Positions 23,380-33,440 of a stretch of 64,000 nt of DNA are shown here, piece by piece. Positions within the stretch are counted from its first letter, which is position 1; every line of letters begins with the position of its first letter. The stretch spans positions 13,494,378 to 13,558,377 of the forward strand of contig JALMQS010000030.1 in NCBI GenBank assembly GCA_024734495.1, read 5' to 3'. The notes below the pieces were generated by a model. That model was not told the origin of the DNA, made no database searches, and was given only the letters and a program-made list of their open reading frames with translations. This DNA is from Forficula auricularia (lineage: Eukaryota > Arthropoda > Insecta > Dermaptera > Forficulidae). Both the position numbers and the translations under genes were made by a program.

Positions 23380-23506
23380 ACAATTTACATAAAAGGTAAT
23401 CAATTTTGGACACCTCATACTTTCATTCCGAGACGCCGCCCGCCAGGGCAACCTCGCCCGGAGGGCCTAGCAACGCGCGTGCCGGAGGCACGCCGGGTAC
23501 AGCTAG
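21542..23506 (+). mobile_element. Helitron, 1,965 bp, ends intact, helicase decayed
   Basis: The element starts TC (TCTTATCTTAATATATATAA, then AATCTCGTGTCACAATG, a start widespread in insect Helitrons) and ends CTAG at 23,503-23,506. A 7-bp-stem hairpin GCGTGCC-GGA-GGCACGC ends 9 bases before the CTAG. It sits between A (21,541) and T (23,507), the canonical AT target, and makes no target duplication. Four other array copies have the same site empty (14,348/14,349; 27,180/27,181; inverted at 17,572/17,573 and 21,086/21,087), which fixes both ends to the base. It contains a TA run at about 23,347-23,374 and a degraded helicase remnant. Helitrons move by a rolling-circle mechanism. This copy cannot encode its own enzyme. 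Confidence 0.95.
22150..22835 (+). pseudogene. Helitron Pif1-like helicase C-terminal remnant
   Basis: Broken frames match the end of Helitron helicases. Visible blocks are VFPDIQNNY and WLSQRAILAAKNVDVDEIN (about 22,165-22,262). Further on are an NGTRLV block (about 22,468-22,490) and NSQGQTTSIC (about 22,657-22,690, the motif VI region of Pif1-type helicases). A TAA at about 22,307 and several frame changes separate them. The Rep (HUH) endonuclease domain and the helicase Walker motifs are not present. The remnant is therefore an internally deleted copy that probably moved using enzymes from another element. Confidence 0.8.
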
Positions 23507-26500
23507 TATCTTATAATATATTTAAATGTGAGAATATTTACTTTAATAAATAAATATATAATTTAAATATTCGATTGTATTTATTAGCTATTAATAAATA
23601 TCCGTAGGTTTGGCAACAAGCCCCCAACTAAGAATCGCTCATCCGCACATTTATTAAATAAGTAAAAAATTTAGAATTTATTTACCCTACTCGCACAGCA
23701 ATGTATTATTTTTCTAGACTATGACTGTATGTTATTTTGTCAGTATTTTTATTCTAATTTAAATAGGGAAAATTTTATTATAATTAACATATAATAAATC
23801 CGAAAAATTTGACTAGCGTTGCGGGGTCTTGTAGTATTGTAGTTCTGCCACTGGTTCTCGACTGTATGTATCATTTATCTATGTATCAAACTCTAAATTG
23901 GAGGAAAAGTGAATCTTTTTCAAGACTCGGTGCGCTGTTTGCAGTTTCGGTGAATTAATAATTTGATGAGAAATATCTAAATCTAATTTTCATTTCGATT
24001 TAAAATTTTCTTACCTAGAGTCAAAAACCTATAAAAATATTAGGATTTAAGAAATTATCTAATAGTCTGAAATACGTTTGGACTTGTTTTTGACATCTTT
24101 GCAATGCCTTAGCTCAAAAAGAATAGAGATTATTCTATCCCCATTATATTTTTTTTCTTTGATCAGATTCTATTGAAACACTCGGTCATTCGGCCACTTA
24201 TTAAATAATAAAAATTGAAAACTTATTTACATTTGATACCCCTTTATAATTGAATAATAATAAACTTAAATATATAATAAATTGTTCATTTATGCCTATA
24301 TTATAACATTGATTTTATACCTGAATAAAATCAGTACAAAAATGATCTTTTCTTTACTTTTGATCTAGAAGTTTTACTTAAATCTAGAAAGCCCAAAATC
24401 TAATTAGCTCTCTGTATTAGAAATACAAATATTTTAGCACAAGAACGAACTTTCTTCCTTCGACGTTTCGTTCTTAAATTATCGTCAGTATCTGAATCCA
24501 GACAGATAGACAAAATGTTTTTTCTCATTTTTTAATAGAGTGGGCAAAAAAAAAAAACATGAAAACTTTTTTGGGTGGGGGCTCAAAATGTAAAAATATC
24601 AATATAAGTCTTAACCTGTTTGATCGATTAGTACGAAATTTCGCCTATATGCCCCCTATATGACCTTATAAAAATGTCTCATAATGTAAAATTGATAGTG
24701 ACTCAGAAGAGGAGGGGTTCAAAAATAGGAGAGTAGGTTTCAATTTCCACAATCCGTTTAGAGATGAACTAACTTTATAGTAGAATTGACAAAATTTGGA
24801 AGTAAGGAAATAATTTAATGAAAAATACTTAAGTGATGTCTCGTAATAATGGAGTTTAAAATTTTTCTAGGAGGGGCATTGAGTTTTGTATAGTGTGAGT
24901 ATTTATCTAACTTTTCACTTAAATTTCACCATTACTGCCTAACCCATTGAGGTACACAAATGCATATAATTAAAGTACATACATTTAATTTCCATCAGAA
25001 AATTTAATGAGAAAAATTTCTAAAATCTATAGTTTACGAGTTATAGAAATGTAAATATTTTTCAATATAAAAATTGGTGAGTAGAAAAACAAAATTTTAA
25101 TTGTATGGTGTACTCGGATAAGGCCGATTTAATATTGTTAACATTGTTTGTCATTGTTTAGCTCTGAAGATGGCTACAACAAATAGCAGAAACGTTAGCG
25201 TGAGTTCATAAACAAAAAAGAAATAAATAAAAGCTTCTCGTCTCTTGTTTTAACCCCTTCATTAATTTATATAAAAATTTAAGCCCAATGAATTGACCAG
25301 GTAATTTTTTGAATCAAAAAATTTGGAATTTGTTGATAACACGGATATCAACAAACATTTCACATAGTAACATAACGAGCACCGCGGTTCTCCAAAAACG
25401 CTTTTATAATGTTTACAAAAAAATATTTAATCCTCCCTATATGCCTTCTAATCAAGCTGCCTGGGTTTAAGCCCGACTCGCTACACATATTTGAACGGAT
25501 ATAATCTGAATCTTTCAGGGGATGACAATGGGAAATCACCCCTGTGAAAAATTTCGCCTGGAAAATTACAATGGAGAGGATACTCTCAACAGTAATCGTT
25601 GAGTCTCGGAATCGAAAATGGCACTTGAAGAATGAGAAGAATCGTCTCTAAATATTTAAATAGTCATCGGAGCAAATTATAGATAATGACCTTAATTTTA
25701 GTAAATTAAAATATCAAAATGTTCCTTCATTAGAGTTTTTGAATATTTACAATATCTAAGCCTCTAGAGCAAGATATATCTAACTTTCCACATAAATTTC
25801 ACCATCACTGCCTAACCCTTTGAGTCACATAAATTTATATTATGATCTTTATTAAACAAGATTTCATTTCCAACAGAAAAGTTCATATAAGTAAAATGTC
25901 TAAGATCAATAGGTTGCGAGTTAAAAAATATTCCGATATTATAGAGTGAATGGACTTGAATCAATGACAAATAAGGTGTCTGATGGCTTGACATTCTCTG
26001 GATATAAGAGACCAAATTAATTATAAATGAGAAACAAATCGGTCTTATTTTATCGATTTCTTCTATCTGAAGGTTCACAGTATGTCTATTATATAAGAAA
26101 ATAGCATTTTGACTAAGAATGTTGTAGTTCAAAAGAAATTGTATGAAAAGATTCAATTTCTTGTCTCCGGGAGCGAATCAAGTAGAAATGGCCAACAGTT
26201 TTATTTTTTTACTCATTAGATATTTATTCAAATCTATTGAAATTTCATATCTATGTGTTTTTGTTATTTATTTTTTATAGCAAATTATTAATATTAGGAA
26301 ATTTTCATTTTAAAGGGTAGTTTATTTGAAGTCCAATTTAAAAAAAACGCTAATAATGCCGTTGAAATTTTTTTTGAAAACTTGAAATTCATAGATATTA
26401 TAAAACAATTAATTCTGAATCATTTACTACCATTTTGAACGAAATCGGTTCAGTACTTTTTGAGAAAATTGTCAAAAACTATCTGAACCGTGAAAAAACG

Positions 26501-28020
26501 ATGTTTTTTCAAAGCACGAGATGGATTTGAAAAAGCTAAAAAAGTCATATGAAACGAAACATTGACTTGTGACATGGAGATGAATTTTAAAATGTTTCTA
26601 AAACGTACTTTCATAGTCTGTTTTCGGGGTTTTTGATGATTTTCTCAAAAAGTACTGAACCGATTTCGTTCAAAATGATATCAAATGATTTAGAATTAAT
26701 TGCTTTATAAGATCTATTAATTTCAAATTTTTTTAAAAATTTTCAACGGAGTTATTAGCGTTTTTTTAAATTGGACTTCAAATAAACTACCCTTTAAAAT
26801 GCAAATTTCGTAATATTAATGATTTGATATAAAAAAGAAATAACAAAAACACACAGATATGAAATTTCAAAAGATTTGAATGATTATCTAATGAGTAAAA
26901 AAATAAAACTGTTGGTCATTTCTAGTTAATTCGCTCCCGGAGACAAGAAATTGAATCTTTTCATACAATTTCTATTAAACTACAAAATTCTTAATTGAAA
27001 TGTTATTTTCTTATATTAGAATGATTACGTGTTCCTTCACATTAGATTACATCGATAAAATAAGATCTTTTTTTCTAATTTATTAATCTTTTAGCCTGTT
27101 TTATGATGAGATTGAGACACAGTCTCTCGCCATCGGGATCACGTTATTCCACCAAGCCCACTCAATATACCCTAGTGTAATATCTTATAATATATTTAAA
27201 TGTGAGAATATTTACTTTAATAAATAAATATATAATTTAAATATTCGATTGTATTTATTAGCTATTAATAAATATCCGTAGGTTTGGCAACAAGCCCCCA
27301 ACTAAGAATCGCTCATCCGCACATTTATTAAATAAGTAAAAAATTTAGAATTTATTTACCCTACTCGCACAGCAATGTATTATTTTTCTAGACTATGACT
27401 GTATGTTATTTTGTCAGTATTTTTATTCTAATTTAAATAGGGAAAATTTTATTATAATTAACATATAATAAATCCGAAAAATTTGACTAGCGTTGCGGGG
27501 TCTTGTAGTATTGTAGTTCTGCCACTGGTTCTCGACTGTATGTATCATTTATCTATGTATCAAACTCTAAATTGGAGGAAAAGTGAATCTTTTTCAAGAC
27601 TCGGTGCGCTGTTTGCAGTTTCGGTGAATTAATAATTTGATGAGAAATATCTAAATCTAATTTTCATTTCGATTTAAAATTTTCTTACCTAGAGTCAAAA
27701 ACCTATAAAAATATTAGGATTTAAGAAATTATCTAATAGTCTGAAATACGTTTGGACTTGTTTTTGACATCTTTGCAATGCCTTAGCTCAAAAAGAATAG
27801 AGATTATTCTATCCCCATTATATTTTTTTTCTTTGATCAGATTCTATTGAAACACTCGGTCATTCGGCCACTTATTAAATAATAAAAATTGAAAACTTAT
27901 TTACATTTGATACCCCTTTATAATTGAATAATAATAAACTTAAATATATAATAAATTGTTCATTTATGCCTATATTATAACATTGATTTTATACCTGAAT
28001 AAAATCAGTACAAAAATGAT
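23507..28020 (+). repeat. Second forward block of the array (L-M-N-partial L)
   Basis: L 23,507-24,443, M 24,444-25,777, N 25,778-27,180 and L 27,181-28,020. The last L stops at CAGTACAAAAATGAT, about 100 bp short of its normal end, and unrelated sequence begins at 28,021. The equivalent point in the first inverted L' is about 16,733, so the big palindrome has matched arms up to there. Confidence 0.85.
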
Positions 28021-29039
28021 ATTTTGAAATTTAATATCTCTGGAACTATATTGTTTTTAAATTTCCTTTTGCCATCAATCGATGCAGAAGTATTTAAATA
28101 ATAATCTGTTTAAATTTGAGAAAAATCCTAAAAAAACCAATTTGGCGGAACAACTACCTTAAGGAAGTTCTTTCGCCACAATCCACACAAAAATTTTTAG
28201 CCTCGTAACCACTCTATAAATCAGTTCATGAACTAAAAATTTTAGGTTATGTTTTTTTAACGTGACTGTCCACTCACACTACGAAATCTCTATATAGATA
28301 CACACATACTAGCCGGATCGTTTCCAAGCCATTGTGCTTATATCCCCTCCACTAAAAATGTTTTTTTTTTAGTTTTTTTATCAAAACTACGTGGTAAGTA
28401 ATTTCAATTTTTTTTAAGTTACTCCGAATATATTATTCTAACAAATATTAGTTTTTCATCAAGATGGTGAAAGTACTTCAATGAAAAAAAAATAAAATAA
28501 TGATCATATCCCCACCCTTTCCCTATCTACCCTATGTAAAATATGTCATTTTTAATTGCAATTATTTCAAATTTTAACAGTATGTTTATTATGCTTTTAA
28601 TGACTTATATTCCAAGTTTCAAAAACTTCTTGAATTTTTGCATTTGTGAAAGAACTACCTACCTTAATATAGTTATAGAAAATAACTATGAGCATTACGG
28701 CAAATAATTATTAGAATATTTCAAGTATTAAATTAAGAATAGGTGTTTACCATATATGAGTAGGTTTTTTTTAATGTGGTATAAGTCTATTTATTCATAA
28801 AGAGAAATAAGGGTTTAAGGACGTTCCCTAATAAATCGATTTTCTTGAAATCCTTTTAAAACTTTCAATACACATATTTATAAGTGTCCTTTAGGTATAC
28901 GTAGGAATTTTTTCAATAGTCCTTGCGGCACTAAATTTGTAAATATTGACCAATGAAATTTGAATATTTACCACGCGAACCCTATCCCGATTGATCTTAA
29001 AGCGACTGTTTCATTAAATAACAATCGTAATTTTCTTGA
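28021..29039. other. A+T-rich non-coding stretch right of the array
   Basis: No gene is seen. A TGGCGGAACAACTACCTTAA segment (28,143-28,162) is partly echoed by GAAAGAACTACCTACCTTAA at 28,645-28,664, but no element boundaries are visible. Confidence 0.45.
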
Positions 29040-29410
29040 TGAAACTTGATTCGTGAGAACGCGCCTAGCGGGCCGAGATTAAAGATGGGTTTTTCACCTG
29101 GTTTGTTAATTTCAAGGTAGATGTCAGCAGCGGTGGCCCAACTTGTTTCGCGCCGCATTCCCCCTCACTCGTTTGATCTCGCGAGATCTTCCGACAGCCC
29201 GGAGCCCGCCAGCCGCTAGTTGCATGGCAATCCTTCCACCGAGTACATACTTAGTGACTGTCTATTCCCTAAATAGTAAACATTACTTTTCAAATACGAT
29301 TTTCGAACAATCGCGGGAGTGTTTCGTGATTCAGATTGTCCGGTTAGTTGTGGCATGTGACATGCCCCACGTGGGACTCACACTCGCTTCTTGTCAAACA
29401 ACCAGGTAGG
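29040..29410 (+). other. G+C-richer island with hAT-like 5' terminus
   Basis: This stretch is clearly less A+T-rich than its surroundings. At 29,128 it has CAGCGGTGGCCCAACTTG, which resembles the CAG-GGT-CCCAAC-type terminal inverted repeats of hAT elements. No matching right terminus was found, so it may be a truncated hAT end. An 88-codon frame (29,143-29,409) shows no known motif. It could alternatively be an exon or regulatory DNA. Confidence 0.35.
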
Positions 29411-29520
29411 ATTGACAAATAACAAATATATAATACCTTAACACTACTTGTTTTTTGCTAATTCTTAAGAGTTTCTGTCAAAATATTCAATAGAAATAAA
29501 TAATACAATTAATTATTAAC

Positions 29521-29822
29521 AGGAATAGCAGGGAATTGGACAAAATAAAAAACAGAGTTTTTATTGAATGGGCCAGACGTTTCGTCGATTAATTTCGACT
29601 TCCTCAGTGGCTCATTCTATCACTCTTTGTCAAAAGACAATTCCACTACGCGACGAAACAGGTTAAAGGATTAAAGGATGTTTCGTCGCGTAGTGGAATT
29701 GTCTTTTGACAAAGAGTGATAGAATGAGCCACTGAGGGGGTCGAAATTAATCGACGAAACGTCTGGCCCATTCAATAAAGACTCTGTTTTTTATTTTGTC
29801 CAATTCCCTGCTATTCCTGTTA
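29521..29822. repeat. Near-perfect 140 bp-arm palindrome with hammerhead-like cores
   Basis: The left arm 29,521-29,660 and right arm 29,680-29,822 are reverse complements with only a few differences, separated by about 19 bases. Each arm reads, in its own sense (minus at left, plus at right), CTGAGGA or CTGAGGG, then GTCG, an AAATTAAT loop, CGAC, and GAAACGTC, i.e. a CUGANGA / stem II / GAAA order. The outer ends read AGGAATAGCAGGGAATTGGA and its complement. The shape fits an inverted pair of Penelope-like terminal repeats. Confidence 0.8.
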
Positions 29823-29879
29823 ATTAATGCTTATTATGGATACGAGTGATTTACAATTAATTATTTTTCCTTTAAATTA

Positions 29880-30625
29880 AATCACTACATAGTTTCGGTC
29901 ATCACTGAATGACCATCTTCAGTAATAATCATGGGATTTTGTCATAATATTGAATTAAATAAAATTATTGAAATAAATTGTTTTATTTAGGTATATTATA
30001 TCACTAAATAATTTCGGTGAGCATCTTCATGAATACGACTACTTGCATTAATATTCAATTGTCACAATAATAAAATATTTTAAAAAATTAATTCAATTAA
30101 AATTTGTTATTTTAATTAAATTTCTATATACAGTTTCGGTCATCACAGATCAACCATCTTCATTACTATTTGTATTAATACAATTCTAATTTGTATTATT
30201 CATCCTCAAGCGATTTTGTCACTATATTAAATTAAATTATTCAAATAAATTATATATACCTATAATTTAATTTATATCACTATATAGTTTCGGTCATCAA
30301 CGATTGACCATCTTCAATAATATTTGTGATGTGAGTTATTCCTCACAGGTTTTTGTCGATATATTTAAATATTTTTTTATATTACTTCTATAAAGTTTCG
30401 GTTGAAATTGATTGACCATCTTCATTAATTCGTATACTTCCATTAATATTCAAAAGTTTTTTATCACAATACGAGTATTGAAATATTTAAAAAAATAAAC
30501 AATTTCGATCAAGACTGGACGATCATCAGTTTAGTAATTGATTTTTTTTTTTTGTAAATTGTCAATAAAAACATCTTATTCTTCATTTATTTATTATGAC
30601 AACATTTCGGCTTTTTATTTTGAAG
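29880..30625 (-). repeat. Diverged tandem array of about seven hammerhead-like cores
   Basis: Plus-strand marks TTTCGG or TTTCGA occur near 29,893, 30,011, 30,133, 30,288, 30,395, 30,502 and 30,604, i.e. every 100-155 bp. Each is followed by a short stem and a CATCTTCA-type end, or by CATCAG in the sixth unit. On the minus strand unit 1 reads CTGAAGATGGTCA, loop, TGACCGAAAC, with a perfect 5-bp stem II. Unit 4 keeps GGTCA/TGACC, unit 6 has CTGATGA, and several units have TTGAAGA or ATGAAGA. The spacers are A+T-rich and diverged. The period and conserved core resemble tandem copies of a Penelope-like terminal repeat or a ribozyme satellite. Confidence 0.6.
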
Positions 30626-33309
30626 CTATCTTGAATTGTTGTTAAATAATATCATAATAAAGAGCCGAAACTTCATGATAATGAAAAGTTTAAACTCACG
30701 AAAAACTTATTTTCTTAATAAAGGTTTAATTAAATAAATCAATCTTAGTTATAATTATTATTATATTAAATATATTTAATCCACCCTAGCTGCCTTCTTT
30801 ATTTCATTAAGAATAATTAATTTTCGACTTACATTATTGGTAGTCAACCCCAAAATCACCTCTGCCTTTAACATAAAAATGTACATTTACAATTAATTGT
30901 ATTTTAAAATTATAAGGTCAGACTATTTTTGTCTGAAAAGTGTATATTTGCATAAATTATTATGAGTAATTAGCTCAGAATTATCCCCAGCAGCCCAACA
31001 TGGAAAATATTTTTTTCCTCAAGCCCTGGAGTATAATCATATCGAGTCCTCTTCATCTTAAGAGCTAGACAATTTTTATAATTTAAATTAGAAAATCGAG
31101 AAAAAGAACCTTGGCTCGTCTCACTGCCTATAAAAATTATTTCTTTATTTTCTAATTTAATTTATAGTGCCTGGAGCACCGAGCGATGCTCGGTAACTTG
31201 TTCCCTCTAAATAGCTTAAGTTTCAGATTTCAAGGCTCTGCGACTTACCGAAGACTAGATATGAACGATTAAAATATTTATTTTGCGACATGACTAATTT
31301 ACACCCCCTTCGATTATTTCAATCGGATTAAAATTTATACACGACTAATAACTCATGAGACTTGATAAGTTCACCAATTTTTAGCGAAATCGTTAGAGCC
31401 GTTTTCGAGAAACCGATTCTCTCTATATATATACAATAAGTGCTTATTTAATAATATAAGAATTATGTATATAAGTGCAAAAATTTTGGATTGTTTGATA
31501 ATAATTGTAAAAGATAGAAACGTTGTCTTATTAGAAATAACATAATTTTTTTTGTCTAAATTTCTATATATCGTAACATGCATAAAAATCCGCACTATAA
31601 CTAAATAAATAAAAATATTATAATATTGTTTAGATAATCATGATTTATATTCAATTTTCTCATTAAAGAAACTTTAAAAAAAGTGTTTTTTTTAACATTT
31701 CTCAAATCTCTACCGATACTTTCATTAAAATTTGATTTCTTTAAGGTATGGGAAAAGGATTAGTTATCAAAAAGTCTCCACAATCTCAAGTATTTCAAGT
31801 GCTCTCTCAAGTAAAAGGGCTATTTTTCTAATCATAAACTTGACACCAAAAGTTAAAACTCATTCACTTTAATTTACTTCCTTAAATTATAAATTATATT
31901 AAATAATAATAAAAAGTGATCATTTTGATTCTAGAAAGAATTTATTATTATTATTATTTTTTTTTTAATATTTGGAAATCTCTTTATCGGTCCATTCTGA
32001 AAATGGATATTAAATTATTTTTAATATAAAATGATTTTCATGAATTTTTGAATGTTTTATTCAAATCACGTTTCGATTTTTGGCTTCGAACGAGAGTTCA
32101 AGGGACTTTTATTTATTTAAATGAATACGGAAAACGATTAGGCTAGGACAAAACTTGGACGTGCAGAATTGTGATAATGAATAAAATGGATAATTCAATA
32201 CGTACGAAATTATATAAATAAATAAAAGTTGGGTTGGGAATCATTCAAGGGACTCACATATCGAGGCTCCCGTCCTTTTTACTTTACCATAGGGAACAAT
32301 CGTATGAAATAATTTACTTTTCATGAAATATTCAACAAAATGGTTAAAACTATTTTAATTTAAAACATAGTGGGCGAGATTATGTTGTTATGGGCTATAA
32401 AAAAGAAATATCGAAAAAATATATTTTAATCGATATTTATTGTTTGTTGAATTTGTGAGTGGTCAAATTTTGTGGGAACTCTCTCTCAAAATCCAATTAG
32501 ATTATGAAAATGAAATTTCATATTTAAGTTGATTTATATAAGGAATAAAAGATCTCTGGTTTTGGTTAAAATCGGAACCCCCATAATTTCTTTCCGTCTA
32601 CTCACAAATAATTAATATCTCGTAAAATATCATGTTTACTATATGGACTTATGGATTACCCAATAGGAGCAATATAGACCAACGATTTGAGCGAAGCGGT
32701 ACCTTAGGGTCATGTTTGTCTGATTTCGTGTAATTAGTGTATTTGTTATTGTTTAAAATGTTTTTTTTTTCAAAAAAAAGAATATAATCAAAAACACTAT
32801 TCACCCTGTATCATTACAACTACATTTATCTATATTTGTTCTATTAAATAAAATAATAAATTCGTAGGTTAGGTAAAGTCAAATGATGAGTTTTTTCATC
32901 TCTCATCAAAATTATTTATTTTATAGGAACTAAAATATTATTCATCGAAAGTACTCACAGATAACTACGTTAAATTTTACAGATTTTTAAATAAAGGAGC
33001 CGCAAAAGCGAATAATTTTTCAAACTCATACTGTATTTTTAACGAAATAGTAATAATAGGAGATTTTAAATTTATATGAATATTTTTTTGGTTAAATTGG
33101 GGGACAAGGGATTTAAATTAAGCACCCAATTAGGGTAAAAAGGGCTTCAGAATTTTAATCGTTTCTTGGAATCTCTTCAAACCTTTTCATAAGTCATCCA
33201 AACCTACCCCTAAATATTCTAAAAAAAATTCTTACCTGGATGCAATGTTGATTTGTTAGAAATTCCACAACCTTTTTTACATCCCTATTATTAAAAAAAG
33301 AACTCGAAC
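30626..33309. other. A+T-rich non-coding stretch
   Basis: No gene is seen. 31,070-31,170 contains an imperfect inverted repeat (TTTATAATTTAAATTAGAAAA / TTTTCTAATTTAATTTATAG). 31,375-31,420 holds the motif TCGTTAGAGCCGTTTTCGAG, related to 57,085-57,105. 32,690-32,760 and neighbours show no structure. The small minus-strand frame at 31,371-31,595 is not credible. Confidence 0.5.
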
Positions 33310-33320
33310 AAGAAACATTG

Positions 33321-33429
33321 TTGAACAAGAAACCCCGCGGGAGTAGAGACAAATTTGAAAAATAAATATATAGTATCGTAAAGTGGCTTATGGCTAAAAA
33401 GGCCGAAAAGCCCCCCCCCCAAAAAAAAA
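33321..33429 (+). mobile_element. 5'-truncated SINE (family A) with 11 bp target duplication
   Basis: The body (GAGTAGAGACAAATTTG) and tail (GGCTTATGGCTAAAAAGGCC) match the SINE at 1-162. A C-run and an A-run end the element at 33,411-33,429. The direct repeat AAGAAACATTG flanks it at 33,310-33,320 and 33,430-33,440. The tRNA-like head is missing, so it was 5'-truncated on insertion. The target duplication is perfect, suggesting a fairly recent event. Confidence 0.85.
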
Positions 33430-33440
33430 AAGAAACATTG

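Larger units (their letters stand above)
12279..28020. repeat. Palindromic array of a ~3.67 kb unit (segments M, N, L)
   Basis: The unit order is N (about 1.4 kb), L (about 0.94 kb), M (about 1.33 kb). The forward block is M-partial 12,279-12,943, N 12,944-14,348, L 14,349-15,292, M 15,293-16,621. The inverted block is L' 16,628-17,572, N' 17,573-18,974, M' 18,976-20,140, L' about 20,141-21,086, N' partial 21,087-21,300. The second forward block is N partial 21,301-21,541, Helitron 21,542-23,506, L 23,507-24,443, M 24,444-25,777, N 25,778-27,180, L partial 27,181-28,020. Copies are near-identical by eye over kilobases. Distance between equivalent L starts (23,507 and 27,181) gives a 3,674 bp period. 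No long ORF is conserved in the unit. Confidence 0.9.

Noticed and set aside
23341..23553. Frames across the TA run (also 23,167-23,451 minus)
   Set aside because: They run through a TA microsatellite and the Helitron 3' end; the Ile-Tyr repeats are a translation artefact.
12279..28020. Integrated virus or plasmid-like replicon
   Set aside because: No replication or structural gene is present in the unit, and its pieces match dispersed repeats elsewhere in the window.
29880..30625. CRISPR array
   Set aside because: The repeats are diverged, the spacers are not uniform, unit spacing is 100-155 bp, and the sequence is clearly eukaryotic.
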